The translations under genes were made by a program, and so were the position numbers. Source: Deltaproteobacteria bacterium (lineage in GTDB: Bacteria > UBA10199 > GCA-002796325 > JACPFF01). Taken from it: 64,000 bases of DNA. Each line of letters begins with the position of its first letter. The stretch's first letter is position 1. The stretch lies in assembly GCA_016183065.1 (NCBI GenBank), contig JACPFF010000006.1:299629-363628 (forward strand). Reading direction: 5' to 3'. Of the stretch, positions 32,160 to 44,144 are shown one piece after another. The notes under the pieces are model-generated. The model searched no databases. It was not told the origin of the DNA and was given only the letters and a program-made list of their open reading frames with translations.

Positions 32160-32789
32160 ATGCAATTGATCTTGGCATCGGGATCGCCACGACGGGCAAT
32201 GCTCCTCGCACAATTGGGGCTTCCATTTCAGGTTGTTGTGCCGACCATTGAGGAGATTGTTCCCGACGGGATGATGCCGAGGGAGGCGGCAGCGCATTTG
32301 GCCATGGCCAAGGCGCACGCGGTGGCGAGTGGCCATGAGGATGCACTGGTGATCGGGAGTGATACGATGGTGGTCCTGCAGGAAGAGATCCTTGGAAAGC
32401 CAGCCTCGGATCAGGAGGCCGCGGTCATGCTGACCCGGTTGCAGGGGCGCACGCACACCGTGATGACCGCCGTGGTCGTCTGTCACGCGGTATCGGCCCG
32501 GTCGTGGTCCCATGTTGACTGTGCGGAGGTCACCATGAAGCGACTCACGACCACGGAGATCGCGGCTTATGTGGCGACGGGCGAGTCGCGCGACAAGGCC
32601 GGCGCGTATGCCGCGCAGGGCGAGGGCGCGCGTCTGATTGCGGCCGTGTCGGGGGATTTTTTTGCAGTCGTTGGACTTCCTGTGCGCGCCACCATCTCCT
32701 TGCTGGAGCAGGCCGGGTTGTCGGTGACCGCGAATGTCGACGCCATCTATTCCAGGGGCTCACGTCGCCCCCTCCATCAGCGAAGCTGA
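32160..32789 (+). CDS. maf: Maf-like nucleoside triphosphate pyrophosphatase
   Basis: House-cleaning pyrophosphatase for modified or canonical NTPs; some members arrest septum formation. 209 residues. Motifs: LILASGSPRRAMLLAQLG at the N-terminus, VIGSDTMVVLQ (about 67-77), GKPASDQEAAVMLTRLQGRTH, and the end region ESRDKAGAYAAQGEGA then LPVRATISLLEQAGL. The final residues (YSRGSRRPLHQRS) and the stop codon are encoded by repeat copy R10, so the normal end of the protein has been extended or replaced by repeat sequence. The ribosome site is weak (GGGGATCGGCT). Confidence 0.92.
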   Translation: MQLILASGSPRRAMLLAQLGLPFQVVVPTIEEIVPDGMMPREAAAHLAMAKAHAVASGHEDALVIGSDTMVVLQEEILGKPASDQEAAVMLTRLQGRTHTVMTAVVVCHAVSARSWSHVDCAEVTMKRLTTTEIAAYVATGESRDKAGAYAAQGEGARLIAAVSGDFFAVVGLPVRATISLLEQAGLSVTANVDAIYSRGSRRPLHQRS

Positions 32790-32865
32790 TGGAGCCTCCC
32801 CCTCTCGCGCGCTGTGCGCGCTGGGGAGATTCCCACGGGCGACGGGAGCCGCCGAGGGCGGGGAA
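32747..32865. repeat. Modular GC-rich intergenic repeat, copy R10
   Basis: Orientation as R1: CTATTCCAGGGGCTCACGTC, then the stem CTCCATCAGCGAAGCTGATGGAG (another compensated stem variant with a GAA loop), CTCTCGCGCGCTGTGCGCGC, and a tail TTCCCACGGGCGACGGGAGC that matches the sequence after R2. The maf stop codon TGA lies in the right arm of the stem. Confidence 0.9.
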
Positions 32866-32912
32866 AAAAGGCATTGTCTCTCTAGAAGGGCTGTGCCATA
32901 CGGCAACGCCAT

Positions 32913-33971
32913 ATGCCAGTCCCGATCTCACAACAATTTCGTGTGGCCTCGTATGTCTTGAAGCAGAAAATTTTGCGGCGCAGACGGTATCCGCTCGTGC
33001 TCATGCTGGAGCCGCTCTTCCAGTGCAATCTGGAATGTGCAGGGTGCGGGAAGATTCAATATCCGACGGAGATCCTGAAGCAACGGCTTTCGGTTGCCCA
33101 GTGTCTGGCCGCCGCAGAGGAGTGTGGGGCCCCGATCGTCAGTATTCCTGGGGGGGAGCCCTTGATCCATCCAGAGATGCCGAACATTGTCGAGGGATTA
33201 ATTGCCCAGAAGCGATACATTTATCTCTGTACCAATGCCCTCCTTCTCAAACAAAAATTGGACCTTTTTACGCCAAATACCTTTCTGACCTTTAGCGTGC
33301 ATCTCGATGGGTTGAAGGTCGAGCATGATCTCTCCGTCTGCCGCGAAGGGACCTTTGACCGTGCGGTGACGGCCATGAAAGAGGCGCTGGCGCGTGGATT
33401 CCGCGTGACAACGAATACGACGCTCTTTGACGGGGCCAATCCGGAGCGGGTGCGGGCATTGTTTGATTATCTGATGGAACTCGGGGTCGAAGGGATGATG
33501 GTCTCGCCGGGGTACAGCTATGAAAAGGCCCCAGACCAAGGGCACTTCCTCCATCGGGAGCGCACGTACGAACTTTTCCGCGCTATTTTTCGCGATCGCA
33601 AACGGTCGTGGCGTTTCAATCAATCACCGCTCTTCATCGAGTTCCTCATGGGGAAACGACACTATCATTGTACGCCATGGGGAAACCCCACGTACAACGT
33701 CTTCGGGTGGCAGAAACCGTGTTATCTGCTCGGTGAGGGCTATGCCCAGAGTTTTCAAGAGCTGATGGAAACCACTGATTGGTCAGCCTATGGCACGGAT
33801 CGCCACGAGAAGTGCCGTGACTGCATGGTCCACTGCGGATTTGAACCGACCGCCGTCGATGAGACCTTTGCCAGTTTCAAAGGTTTTGCCGATACCGTCC
33901 GATTGACCCTCAATCCCAACAACGATGTGGCCCCGCTGCTCCAGCCGCGTGGGTTGCACCATACGGTGTAA
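32913..33971 (+). CDS. hpnH: Adenosyl-hopene transferase, radical SAM protein
   Basis: Adds the adenosyl group of S-adenosylmethionine to diploptene as the first step of hopanoid side-chain elongation. 352 residues. The 4Fe-4S radical SAM motif CNLECAGCGK places the three Cys at 38, 42 and 45. The HpnH-type N-terminus (RYPLVLMLEPLFQ), SIPGGEPLIHPEM, FSVHLDGLKVEHD, GMMVSPGYSYEKAPDQ and a C-terminal CRDCMVHCGFEPTAV are all as in the family. No squalene-hopene cyclase or other hpn gene is in the window, so the hopanoid pathway must be encoded elsewhere. Confidence 0.94.
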   Translation: MPVPISQQFRVASYVLKQKILRRRRYPLVLMLEPLFQCNLECAGCGKIQYPTEILKQRLSVAQCLAAAEECGAPIVSIPGGEPLIHPEMPNIVEGLIAQKRYIYLCTNALLLKQKLDLFTPNTFLTFSVHLDGLKVEHDLSVCREGTFDRAVTAMKEALARGFRVTTNTTLFDGANPERVRALFDYLMELGVEGMMVSPGYSYEKAPDQGHFLHRERTYELFRAIFRDRKRSWRFNQSPLFIEFLMGKRHYHCTPWGNPTYNVFGWQKPCYLLGEGYAQSFQELMETTDWSAYGTDRHEKCRDCMVHCGFEPTAVDETFASFKGFADTVRLTLNPNNDVAPLLQPRGLHHTV

Positions 33972-33973
33972 AG

Positions 33974-36325
33974 TCACAACGGCGTCAGCCGGATGTCGAT
34001 GGTGTGTTGGTCGGAGTATCCATTGTCATCGACCACCCGGAGGCCAAACCGCCCGGGCTGTGCGGTCCAGAACAGGGCGCGATTCGGGGGCGATGATCCC
34101 AGAAAGGTCTGGTCGGCAAACCAGTAGAGTTGCCGGGTCCCCGCATCGCTGATCGCTTTCAGGGCAATGCGATTGCGATCCGCAAGGTCCTCTCGCACGT
34201 AGTAGATCACGTCAGGTTTTGGAGAGACGATGTGTGGAGCCTTGCCCGCGATCGTTCGGATCTGCAGCGGACAGTCGGGGGGATAGGGTGGCGGTTCACG
34301 GCGGGGGAGGCCGGCCAGGCGAAAGAGGGCCGCAAGATCAGAAGGCCAGAACTCGAAGACCTCCGTGCGTACCGCGGTCGATGGCGTTGAGGGACAGGCC
34401 CGGAGCCCGGTGGCCACATCGATGGCCATGTCGCGGTGGATTCCGCATTGGCGGATCGGGGAACGGCCGGGAATGAACCACGTGGTCCGTGTGCGGAGAC
34501 AGTGGGGGCCGGGTAAGTCGCCGGAGGTCGCACAGACCGGCACCCGTCGCAGGTTCGCATTGCGCGGTGGGTTGCCGGCGAGTAACGGCGGTGTGGTGGT
34601 CTCTACAGGAAGCTGATGGACCAGGGTGAAAAAAAGCGGGGCCGCGACTTCGCGGCCCACGAGGATCGGGTCACTCTTTCCGTCAAAATTGCCGACCCAG
34701 ACGGCGATGACATACGGCCCGCGAATGCCGACGGTCCAGGCATCGCGATGGGCAAACGAGGTCCCGGTCTTCCAGGCAACGGGAATGGCATGGCCGTGGC
34801 GCGCCAAGGCGTCGTCTCCGGCGAGACGGGGATTGGTCTTCAACATGTCGAGCACGAGGAAACTCGCTTCCGGGCTGATCAGCGATGCCATCGGCGCTGG
34901 CGGGGGTGCCGCGGTAGTATAGCGGAGTGGCTGTAGTCGTCCCTGGTTCGCCAGCATGGCGTAGAGACGGACCAGCTCTTCCATCGTGACCTCGGCACCG
35001 CCCAACACCGTGGTGAGTCCATAAAATGCGGGCTCCCGGAGGTTGCCGATCCCGGCACGCTGCAAGAAATCGTAGAATGACGGGGCGCGCAGTTGCGCGG
35101 CAATGGCGACGGCCGGAATATTGCGGCTCCGGACCAGGGCATCGCTGGCAGCGATGGGGCCGACGCACTGGTGGTCGAAATTTTCCGGATCGTATCCGCC
35201 GAAGCTTGTCGGGGAATCTTTCAGGAGACTGTACGGATGGATCAATCCCTGATCGATGGCGAGCGCATACGCAAAGGGTTTGAGTGCCGATCCGGGAGAG
35301 CGACGCGCCCGGGTGCCATCGACTTGGCCCTGAATCGTGTCATCGAAAAAATCGGCGGACCCGAGCGAGGCCTCCACCGCCATCGTCTCCCAATTGAGCA
35401 CCATCACGGCCGCATTCCGGATGCCGACATGACGATGCCGCTCGACAAAATGCCGCACCTGGCGTTCCACCGTGTGCTGCAGATCGAGATCAATCGTGCT
35501 GATGATCGCCGATGGAGTCGGAGATTGGGCCAGGAGTCGATTGACGACATGCGGGGCCTCGAAGGGGATGTCCGCGCGTGAATCCACATGGAGCGGGACT
35601 TGCAGCACGGCGTGCAGCGTTTCTGGGACGTGATGCGTGGCGTCCCAGGCCCGGAGCAGACGCTGGCGCGCGACATGCATCGCACGTTGTGCGTGCAGCT
35701 CGCGCCGGTCCGGCGTCCGGAGGCTGGGACTCTGCGGCAAGACCGCCAGTGTCAGGATTTCGGGGAGGGTCAATTGCGCCGGCGGCTTGCGGAAGTAGAT
35801 GAGACTGGCGGCGCCAATCCCCTCGATATTGCGTCCGCACGGCATGAGCGTGAGATACGCGGCCAGGATCTCCTCTTTGGAATACGCGTGTTCGAGTCGG
35901 ACGGCCTCGAGGATCTGGCGGAATTTGCCGCGCACGGATCGTGTCTCGCGGCGGTCACGCAGGCGGACCACCTGCATCGTGATCGTCGAGCCTCCGATCG
36001 GTTGGTGCGGGTGGCGGACGGTCTGATAGGCGGCGCGCAACAACGAGACGGGATTGATGCCGGGATGATGCCAGAAAAAGCGGTCCTCTTTGAGGAGGAG
36101 CGCCTCGGTGAGGTGCGGGGTCACATGGGCGAGCGGGACGAAGAGCCGGTATTGTTCATCGGCGGCCAGCGTGAGCCGGAGGAGCCGGTGATGGCGATCA
36201 TAGACGGCCTGCGAGAGCGGGATGTGATCGAGCAACGGCGGCTTGCCGGAGAGCACCAGCGCAGACCATCCCAGGAGGGAGAGACCGCAGCATACCAGGA
36301 GGCCGCGGAACGGATGGCGTCTCAT
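33974..36325 (-). CDS. pbpC: Penicillin-binding protein 1C
   Basis: Periplasmic bifunctional peptidoglycan synthase, 783 residues. One N-terminal membrane helix; GT51 glycosyltransferase domain (about 50-240) with LKEDRFFWHHPGINP, GGSTITMQVVRL and YSKEEILAAYL. The transpeptidase domain has active-site SPGSALKPF (Ser near 340), SRN and KTGTS (near 519). The C-terminal BiPBP_C-type domain (about 695-783) ends with FGLRVVDDNGYSDQH. Its start overlaps the stop of the alpha-2-macroglobulin gene (ATGA at 36322-36325), the same pairing as E. coli yfhM-pbpC, where the two proteins are thought to act together in envelope repair and defence. Confidence 0.95.
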   Translation of the reverse strand: MRRHPFRGLLVCCGLSLLGWSALVLSGKPPLLDHIPLSQAVYDRHHRLLRLTLAADEQYRLFVPLAHVTPHLTEALLLKEDRFFWHHPGINPVSLLRAAYQTVRHPHQPIGGSTITMQVVRLRDRRETRSVRGKFRQILEAVRLEHAYSKEEILAAYLTLMPCGRNIEGIGAASLIYFRKPPAQLTLPEILTLAVLPQSPSLRTPDRRELHAQRAMHVARQRLLRAWDATHHVPETLHAVLQVPLHVDSRADIPFEAPHVVNRLLAQSPTPSAIISTIDLDLQHTVERQVRHFVERHRHVGIRNAAVMVLNWETMAVEASLGSADFFDDTIQGQVDGTRARRSPGSALKPFAYALAIDQGLIHPYSLLKDSPTSFGGYDPENFDHQCVGPIAASDALVRSRNIPAVAIAAQLRAPSFYDFLQRAGIGNLREPAFYGLTTVLGGAEVTMEELVRLYAMLANQGRLQPLRYTTAAPPPAPMASLISPEASFLVLDMLKTNPRLAGDDALARHGHAIPVAWKTGTSFAHRDAWTVGIRGPYVIAVWVGNFDGKSDPILVGREVAAPLFFTLVHQLPVETTTPPLLAGNPPRNANLRRVPVCATSGDLPGPHCLRTRTTWFIPGRSPIRQCGIHRDMAIDVATGLRACPSTPSTAVRTEVFEFWPSDLAALFRLAGLPRREPPPYPPDCPLQIRTIAGKAPHIVSPKPDVIYYVREDLADRNRIALKAISDAGTRQLYWFADQTFLGSSPPNRALFWTAQPGRFGLRVVDDNGYSDQHTIDIRLTPL

Positions 36326-39300
36326 GGCTTCTGCTCGGCGGGCGATGCAGGAGTCGGGGTTGCCGCTGCCGGGCTGATGGTGAGCGTCTCCGTGACACCG
36401 CGCGATTGCACGTCCGGCTGATACATGGCCTCGCCAAAGGTCGGGGGCACCTGAAAGGTCCCGGGATTCACGGCGCGGGTCTCATAGACGAACTCGGCGG
36501 CATCCCGCGTGACCGTGCCGTAGAAAATCGCGCGGTCCTCCCGGATGTCGATATATTCCGGGGTCCAGCGGTGCTGCATAGCGAGGGCGCTGTGCCCCTG
36601 ACGCACGGCATCCATGTCGTGGATCTCCAGGCCTGCAGGCAACAGGTCGACCACGGTGACCGGCCCGGTGATATGCCGATCCACGGCACGCACGCGGAGA
36701 TGGACAAAGACGGCATCGCCCACGGCAACGTCGGCCACCGGCTCGTGTGCGGCATTCGTCAGCTGACGCGTGATTTCCAGTCCGGTGTGGCGTGGTGTCT
36801 TCGCGACGCTGCGATCAAATCCGCGTTGAATGATCTGATAAAAGATCGGCTGTGTGCCTCCACTCCGGATGCGGAGTGTGACGGCCGTATCGTCAAAGAG
36901 CGCCGACGTGACCGCCCCCGTCATCGGTGATGCGAGCGGGAACCATGTGTCATCCGCGTGTGCCGCCTCAAGAATCATCGGGAGTGTTTCGTCCGATGCT
37001 CCGCCCTGGCCTGTCGGTGCTCCCCCGGTGGTGTGTGCCAGGGCGGAGAGGGCAAGCAATGCATACGCCGCGCTTACCGTGTGGTAGCGTTGTTGTTCCA
37101 GGGGACGGATCAACTGGTGCAACTCCTCTGCGGAGAGCTGCCGGGCGTTCGTCGGGAAATGCCGTGCAAGGAGGTACATGTAGAGCGCATCCTGACTGGC
37201 GGGCGAGAGAAAGAAATCGGTCTCGTCGTCTTCGTCCGTCTCCTCCAGCGTCTTCCAGGTATAGGCCTTGCGATAGTGTTGCGCAGGCTTCGACTGTTTC
37301 AGCAGCTGATGCGTCGCTGCGATCAGCGTCCCCGTGAGGGATTGTTGCCACGCCTCGTCGTCGTGTTCCTGCAGGTATTGCATCACATTGGCCAGATAAT
37401 TGGAGGTCACCTCGCCACTCCGCGTGCGCAGATATGTGGCATAGGCATAGAGATGCGCATTGACCATCTCCTCAATCGGTTCCTCAAGAAACCGCCCGAT
37501 GAAGGCCAAGGCACGCTGTTGCATGTCGCGAGTCCCCTCGGCAAACTCCGCAGGGAGTTCGAGGAGCAGATGCGTGGCATAGAGCGTGGTGAAGAGGGTG
37601 AGGGGATCGTCCATCAACGTTTCCTCACTCTGGCGGCCTGAGCCGGCATCCGGCCAGTAGCGAAAGGCCCCGTTTCCCCGTTGGCGGCTGCGCAACAGCG
37701 AGAGGAGACGCGCAACGTTCGCGTTCAGATCCGCGGCATCGACCCGGAATTCCGGATGTTGCAGGGCCGCAAGCGCGGCCACGCCGCGGCTGACCAGCTG
37801 TTCCGTGCAGCCGTAGGGGTATTCGCTCAAGTAATGGGCAAGGCCGCGACCGATGCCGTGGGGCACGGGGGCGGCGGTCACTTCCATGGTGCGCAGGTCG
37901 GGATAGAGCTGGCGCGGCGGTGTCACCGTCACCTGATCCCGATCCGTGAAGCCCGTAAGCACCGTCGATTGGTAGGCCGCAGCCGGGCGCACGCTCAGTG
38001 AGGTGGATGCCGTCCGTGTGGCCGTGTCGTGTGTGGCGCTGAGTTCGATCCGTTGTTCACCCAGATGATCGCCGGTGACACAGGTGAATTGCACCGCGCG
38101 TTCCTCGCCTTCCGGAATCGTGACGGTCTGCGTCGGTTCGCCGTCCACGTGCAATCCCTCGGTCGGCGAGACGGCCACCGTGACCCGTGCGGATGCGCCG
38201 GACCCCTCCACCTGGTTGGCGACCACGGTGCTCATCTGGAAGCGGTCTCCCGGTGCCGAAAAGAGCGGCAGCGTCGGTGTGAGGACGAACGCCCCACGGA
38301 CGGTCGTTGCTCCTTCCGCGACGCCGATATGGGCATCGTTCACGGCAACGGCCATGACCCGCATTCGGCCATCAAAGGAATTCGGGACGGTGATCCGGTA
38401 TTCTCCGCCGTCCGGTCCTGCGGACACCAGACCAGACCAAAAGGCGACGGGCGGTTCGGTACGGCGCCGGAAGGGATTGAGGTTGTTGCCGAGGAACTTG
38501 TAACTCTGATCGCCGCCCGGTGCGGCACTCTGCTGGTAGAGGGCATATTCGGGCATGATCAGGTCGAGCGTCTGGAAGGTGCGCACTTCCAGGGCCCGTT
38601 TTTGAAAGAAATGCGCGAGGGGATCCGGCGTGGGATAGCCGGCAAACTGCAAAATCCCCTCATCGACCGCCCAGAGGACGATCTGCGCGGGTTGCGCGGT
38701 GCGATAGCGGATGACGAGGTCGTCGCCAGGTCGCACGAGCTCCGGGACTTCCAGGGTGAGTGGCTCTTCTCTTTCGGTGTGCGCAATCGCGAATGGCACA
38801 ACACCGTAGGAGAGAGGACTCACATAGATCTCCTTGGACTCGCCATCGCGAATCAACGCGACATTGAGGTACGCACCCCCTTCCAATCCTGGCGGGATGT
38901 CGATCGTTTGCACGCTCGTTGGGGTGTCGGTCGTAAACCATTTTTGTGCATAGATCCGGTCCCGTTCAATCGTGATGAGTCCGGTGCCGACATAGGGGGC
39001 CTCAATCTGCAGCGTGATGGATCCCCCCGGGGCATACGTTGGTTGATCGAGCGCGAGGGTCAGTTCAGCACTCCGATCGAGCGCGCGCGTCACGTTAGTG
39101 GCACCGGCCACAGAAAAGGGGATTTGCGCGACCTTGGTGTGGAGCGCATCGTAGAGACGGAGCACAAACGTGCCACCCTCCGTGGTGGGGACGGGATAGT
39201 TCCATCCGTCCGCGGACCACGCCACGGTCTCTTCCGACACGACCTCTTCCTTGAGGAGAGACTGGTATTTCAGGGTGCCATCGGCCTGTTCAATCAGAGT

Positions 39301-42153
39301 CGAAATATATCGTTGCCGAATGAGTTCCGCACGGATCCCTTCCTGGTCCTTTTGCTGCAGGTCGTGATCCACGGCAATGATGTGGACGGTGTGGGTGCTC
39401 TGCCGCGGCAACAACGAAAGCGTGGCATCCGCATGATACCCGACCAACGTGTCGAGCGGCGAGACCAGGACGGCCGTACTGGACTCGACACTCCGCCCGC
39501 CTTCTGCGGAGAATCCCCGGGCCAGAAATTCTAGCAGATAGGTGGCGCGGGCAAAACGATCGAGGGCAAAATCAAAAGTCGTCCGCCCTTCGGCATCGGT
39601 CTGCTGCGGTGCGAGGTCCTCTGATTGGAGGTTTTCGAATTTAAGCGGATTGAAAAAGGTATATGCGGCATACCCCGCGAGTGCCGGATAGGCGGGCCGC
39701 AAGGTCAGCGTCGCCGCGACCTGACGCTCGGAGGCCGGTGTGCCATACAGATTCATGAGCGCGACCTCACCCTGCAAGGCATCGGGGTGGACCCAGCCCC
39801 GAGGAAGGGCCTTGGAAAATTTCGTGGTCATTTTCATCTGATCCGGGAGGAACTCTTCCACTTTGACCGCGGTCGATCCGAGATATTTCCGGGTCTCCTC
39901 CTCATCGTCAGTAGCCAGTTCGCGCTCGGAGCGGACCAGATAGGCATTGATGGTGTACGTCCCTGTCAGTCCCGCAGTATCGGTCTGGTACGCCATGTCC
40001 ATGTAGCCCGAGGGGGGAAGGGAGAATTTCTCCCGCTGGACGGTCAGTCCGCGGGGATCCTTAACGACGATTTCGATCGGGATGTTTTCGAGCGGCTGCC
40101 ACTCGGAGGCCTTGACAATCATGCCGGCTTGCAGTGCTTCGCCCGGTCGATAGATGCCGCGATCGGAGAAGAGATAGGCCGTCAACTGTTGTTCCCCGAA
40201 CAATTGCTCCCCTTCCACATCAAAATTGGAATAATTCAATTCGCGCTCCGCCTTGCGAAAGGGGAGAAAGGCGACGTCCTCGTCATGACTGGCGATGATC
40301 ACGACGGGTGTCCGTTCGCGCCGCAGTTCTCCCAAGGGGGGGAACGTGGCCGCCCCATCCTGGCCACTGGTGATGGTGTGAATCTGCAGGCCATTCTTCG
40401 CAACGATGGAGACCTGGACGCCGGGCAATGGCCTCCCCTGCGATAATGAATAGGCAAAGACCACATGGGCGTTGTTGGCAAACTGTTTGTGGAGGAGTCC
40501 GATGTCGGTGACGAGGACGAGTCGCCGATCCATGGCATCGGGAGAGGATTCGTCATCCTTGGGGTCTCCCTCCTCGGCAGGGGCCCAACCCCTGGCGGTC
40601 ATGAGAAAGAGGCCACGACGCGATGCCAGATATCTCCCCATATCGATGACGCTATAGTGTGCACGGGCCAGATCGGTTGTGCCCAGTTGCAGGCTCTCCG
40701 TAAAGATCTCCGCAATGTTTTCTTCATCAAGACTGCCGGGAAGTTTCAGGGCGGAGAAGTCTCCGACGCTCTCCACCGCAAGGTCGTGGATGTCATCCGG
40801 CAAGACCCGGGCGAACTCGAGCTGCGCGCGGTGGATGCCACGACTTTGCAGGGAGAGCTTTCGCGCCCCATGGAGGGCCAGGAGGGCGCCGGCGGGGGTG
40901 AAGTGGAGTTCAGTGGGAAAATCGGGCGCGGTTACGAGCTCGGCATACGTTTCTCCCAACCGATAGCCACCGAAGGCCATCAGGCCCTTCTCCACCTGCA
41001 CATGGAGGGTGGTACCGGGCGGTTGTCGATAGCGACACGAGAACAACACGGTCGAGGGCTCGATCGTGGGGAGCGCCGTACACGGAACGGCTGTGGCCGT
41101 GGCAAGGATCTCCGGTGTCACGTCACTGACACTCTCCCACGGAATCGCTGCTGCATGGTCCGGCAATGCCGTCTCGACATCGGCGACATCGGACGGGAGA
41201 TCCGATTCTTCCTGCGCGGTCCGTTCGGGGAGTGCAGCGAGCGCCAGATGCCGTTGCAGATCGTCCGGAATGACGCTCCCCCGGAACCGAATGCTCAGGA
41301 TCTGTTCGGGATCGTCCTCGGCATTGCGGACAATCTGCGTGGTGATGGTTTCGACACGCAAGAACGTCTCCGAGCCCAGGATGGCGGCGGTATGCCCTAC
41401 TGTGGCACTCAACCGCGCGCCACCCAGCGCGGTGCGCAGGCGGTCATCCACCTGGAGATGTGCGAAGCGATCCTTTGCCGCGAGTGTGATATTTTCCGAA
41501 TGGAGGTAGACTTCCCGGAGATGCTGATCCGTGCGGAGCGTGAAGGGGAGATGTATGGCACCGCGTCTGGAGGTCTCTTCATCGGTGAGTTCCATGGCGA
41601 TCCGTCCGTCCAGGTCCTCCTGTTGCACGGGGTGGGAGAACCGGATGGTGCCGACCACCTTTTTCCGATCGGCGTCCTTCGGGTCCTGATAGAAACTGAA
41701 ACCCGTGATCTCTGCGCGAAAGAGGGGCGTTGCAAAATGAAAGGTGTCTGTGGGAAGCGGGGCGTGTTCGGCAAAGAGATCCGGCCCGGTCTCCACGGTG
41801 TACGCGGTGGCGGCGGGCCAGTCGTCGCGTGGCCGGAAGACGAGGGTCCGGTCATCGTCCCATCTCCACGTGCCGGCCATGGGCGGGGTCAGACGGATTC
41901 CCTCTCCGACGGTCTTTCCGACGGCCGCGAGTGGTGCCACCGATTGGCTGAAGGTCAGACGGACCGGGTCGGGTTTGAGTTCCTTATCATAGGCGGTCAC
42001 TCCCGGTTCCGCGATCTTGACCGTGATCCCGGTGCTCTGTGGCCGGGGCGTCCACCAGTGGGTGACAAGCGCGGCAAGCCCCACCACGAGGAGGACCATG
42101 CCGAGACCAAATCCGGTGGCGCTTCGATACTGACGGAGGTGAGACCACGTCAT
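36322..42153 (-). CDS. Bacterial alpha-2-macroglobulin (YfhM/MagD type)
   Basis: About 1943 residues from ATG 42153, chosen because AAGGAG lies just upstream; a longer frame would sit inside oppF. A single N-terminal membrane helix ([20 protein letters not shown]) anchors it, in place of the lipobox of E. coli YfhM. Macroglobulin domains follow, with MG-type signatures [17 protein letters not shown] (about 690) and [20 protein letters not shown]. The thioester motif YPYGCTEQ (about 1445) is intact, so it can trap proteases covalently, followed by the alpha/alpha toroid. It couples by overlaps to oppF upstream and pbpC downstream. Confidence 0.95.
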   Translation of the reverse strand: MTWSHLRQYRSATGFGLGMVLLVVGLAALVTHWWTPRPQSTGITVKIAEPGVTAYDKELKPDPVRLTFSQSVAPLAAVGKTVGEGIRLTPPMAGTWRWDDDRTLVFRPRDDWPAATAYTVETGPDLFAEHAPLPTDTFHFATPLFRAEITGFSFYQDPKDADRKKVVGTIRFSHPVQQEDLDGRIAMELTDEETSRRGAIHLPFTLRTDQHLREVYLHSENITLAAKDRFAHLQVDDRLRTALGGARLSATVGHTAAILGSETFLRVETITTQIVRNAEDDPEQILSIRFRGSVIPDDLQRHLALAALPERTAQEESDLPSDVADVETALPDHAAAIPWESVSDVTPEILATATAVPCTALPTIEPSTVLFSCRYRQPPGTTLHVQVEKGLMAFGGYRLGETYAELVTAPDFPTELHFTPAGALLALHGARKLSLQSRGIHRAQLEFARVLPDDIHDLAVESVGDFSALKLPGSLDEENIAEIFTESLQLGTTDLARAHYSVIDMGRYLASRRGLFLMTARGWAPAEEGDPKDDESSPDAMDRRLVLVTDIGLLHKQFANNAHVVFAYSLSQGRPLPGVQVSIVAKNGLQIHTITSGQDGAATFPPLGELRRERTPVVIIASHDEDVAFLPFRKAERELNYSNFDVEGEQLFGEQQLTAYLFSDRGIYRPGEALQAGMIVKASEWQPLENIPIEIVVKDPRGLTVQREKFSLPPSGYMDMAYQTDTAGLTGTYTINAYLVRSERELATDDEEETRKYLGSTAVKVEEFLPDQMKMTTKFSKALPRGWVHPDALQGEVALMNLYGTPASERQVAATLTLRPAYPALAGYAAYTFFNPLKFENLQSEDLAPQQTDAEGRTTFDFALDRFARATYLLEFLARGFSAEGGRSVESSTAVLVSPLDTLVGYHADATLSLLPRQSTHTVHIIAVDHDLQQKDQEGIRAELIRQRYISTLIEQADGTLKYQSLLKEEVVSEETVAWSADGWNYPVPTTEGGTFVLRLYDALHTKVAQIPFSVAGATNVTRALDRSAELTLALDQPTYAPGGSITLQIEAPYVGTGLITIERDRIYAQKWFTTDTPTSVQTIDIPPGLEGGAYLNVALIRDGESKEIYVSPLSYGVVPFAIAHTEREEPLTLEVPELVRPGDDLVIRYRTAQPAQIVLWAVDEGILQFAGYPTPDPLAHFFQKRALEVRTFQTLDLIMPEYALYQQSAAPGGDQSYKFLGNNLNPFRRRTEPPVAFWSGLVSAGPDGGEYRITVPNSFDGRMRVMAVAVNDAHIGVAEGATTVRGAFVLTPTLPLFSAPGDRFQMSTVVANQVEGSGASARVTVAVSPTEGLHVDGEPTQTVTIPEGEERAVQFTCVTGDHLGEQRIELSATHDTATRTASTSLSVRPAAAYQSTVLTGFTDRDQVTVTPPRQLYPDLRTMEVTAAPVPHGIGRGLAHYLSEYPYGCTEQLVSRGVAALAALQHPEFRVDAADLNANVARLLSLLRSRQRGNGAFRYWPDAGSGRQSEETLMDDPLTLFTTLYATHLLLELPAEFAEGTRDMQQRALAFIGRFLEEPIEEMVNAHLYAYATYLRTRSGEVTSNYLANVMQYLQEHDDEAWQQSLTGTLIAATHQLLKQSKPAQHYRKAYTWKTLEETDEDDETDFFLSPASQDALYMYLLARHFPTNARQLSAEELHQLIRPLEQQRYHTVSAAYALLALSALAHTTGGAPTGQGGASDETLPMILEAAHADDTWFPLASPMTGAVTSALFDDTAVTLRIRSGGTQPIFYQIIQRGFDRSVAKTPRHTGLEITRQLTNAAHEPVADVAVGDAVFVHLRVRAVDRHITGPVTVVDLLPAGLEIHDMDAVRQGHSALAMQHRWTPEYIDIREDRAIFYGTVTRDAAEFVYETRAVNPGTFQVPPTFGEAMYQPDVQSRGVTETLTISPAAATPTPASPAEQKP

Positions 42154-43142
42154 GCGGGACTCCTTTCCAATCGGTGACAGGCGGCAGAGTGTTTCGGCGC
42201 GTATTCCTTGAATAACGGGGCGATGGTGGCACAGTGTGCCAGGGCGACAGGGCAGCGGGTGTGAAATGGGCACCCCGACGGCGGTCGCAGCGGGCTTGGG
42301 AGATCGCCATGCAAGACCGTGCGGTGTCGCTGTTGCTCAGCACGGGGATCCGGAATTGGGATGGCCGAGAGGAGGGCCTGCGTGTAGGGATGTTGCGGAT
42401 GCGCATAGATCTCCGCGGCCGGTGCCAGTTCGACCACGTTCCCCAGATACATGACTGCGATCCGGTCGCTCATATGCCGGACCGCGGCGAGATCATGGGA
42501 GATGAAGAGATAGGTCAGGTGCAATTCGTGCCGCAGATCGACGAGGAGATTCAGGATTTGCGCCTGGATCGAGACGTCGAGCGCGCTCGTCGGCTCATCG
42601 GCCACGAGAAATTCCGGTCGTGCCGCCAACGCGCGCGCAATGCCGATACGCTGGCGTTGCCCGCCGCTGAATTCGTGCGGGTATCGGCGAATGAACCGTG
42701 GATTCAGCCCGACCCGTTGCATGAGGGATTGCACGGCCGATTGCACGGCACTTCCCCGCGCCACATGATGGAGGCGGATCGGTTCCGCAATGATGGCGCC
42801 GACGGTCATGCGCGGATTGAGCGAGGCATACGGATCCTGGAAGATCATCTGAAAGTGGCGACGCATCCGGCGGAGTCCCTCCCCGCGCAGCTCGGTGAGC
42901 GGCGTGTCGCGAAAGAAGACGCGGCCGGACGTCGGGCGGATCAGTTGCAGCAGGGCACGCCCCGCCGTCGATTTTCCGCAACCGCTCTCGCCGACCAACC
43001 CCAGGGTTTCACCACGGTGGATGACCAACGAGAGGCCATCGACCGCCCGGACGACCCCGAGCGTTTTCCGGCGCAAGACCCCGCAGTGCACCGGAAAATG
43101 GACATGGACGTCTTCCATGGTGATGAGCGCTTCGTCTGCCAT
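42150..43142 (-). CDS. oppF: Oligopeptide ABC transporter ATPase
   Basis: 330-residue ABC ATPase of the OppF/DppF type. Walker [13 protein letters not shown] (about 48-59), Q-loop [14 protein letters not shown], signature [16 protein letters not shown], Walker [14 protein letters not shown]-loop FISHDLAAV. The C-terminal oligopeptide extension has the conserved Cys cluster ([16 protein letters not shown] and SAACHRL), which in OppD/F proteins holds an iron-sulfur cluster. It lies 6 nt after oppD and its stop overlaps the alpha-2-macroglobulin start (ATGA), so peptide uptake and envelope defence genes share one transcript. Confidence 0.94.
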   Translation of the reverse strand: MADEALITMEDVHVHFPVHCGVLRRKTLGVVRAVDGLSLVIHRGETLGLVGESGCGKSTAGRALLQLIRPTSGRVFFRDTPLTELRGEGLRRMRRHFQMIFQDPYASLNPRMTVGAIIAEPIRLHHVARGSAVQSAVQSLMQRVGLNPRFIRRYPHEFSGGQRQRIGIARALAARPEFLVADEPTSALDVSIQAQILNLLVDLRHELHLTYLFISHDLAAVRHMSDRIAVMYLGNVVELAPAAEIYAHPQHPYTQALLSAIPIPDPRAEQQRHRTVLHGDLPSPLRPPSGCPFHTRCPVALAHCATIAPLFKEYAPKHSAACHRLERSPA

Positions 43143-43148
43143 ACGGTG

Positions 43149-44132
<984 letters not shown>

Positions 44133-44144
44133 CAGCGTGTTCCG

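Noticed and set aside
37954-42177. Several long plus-strand frames opposite the alpha-2-macroglobulin gene
   Set aside because: Antisense shadows without family motifs or ribosome sites; the minus-strand gene explains the sequence.
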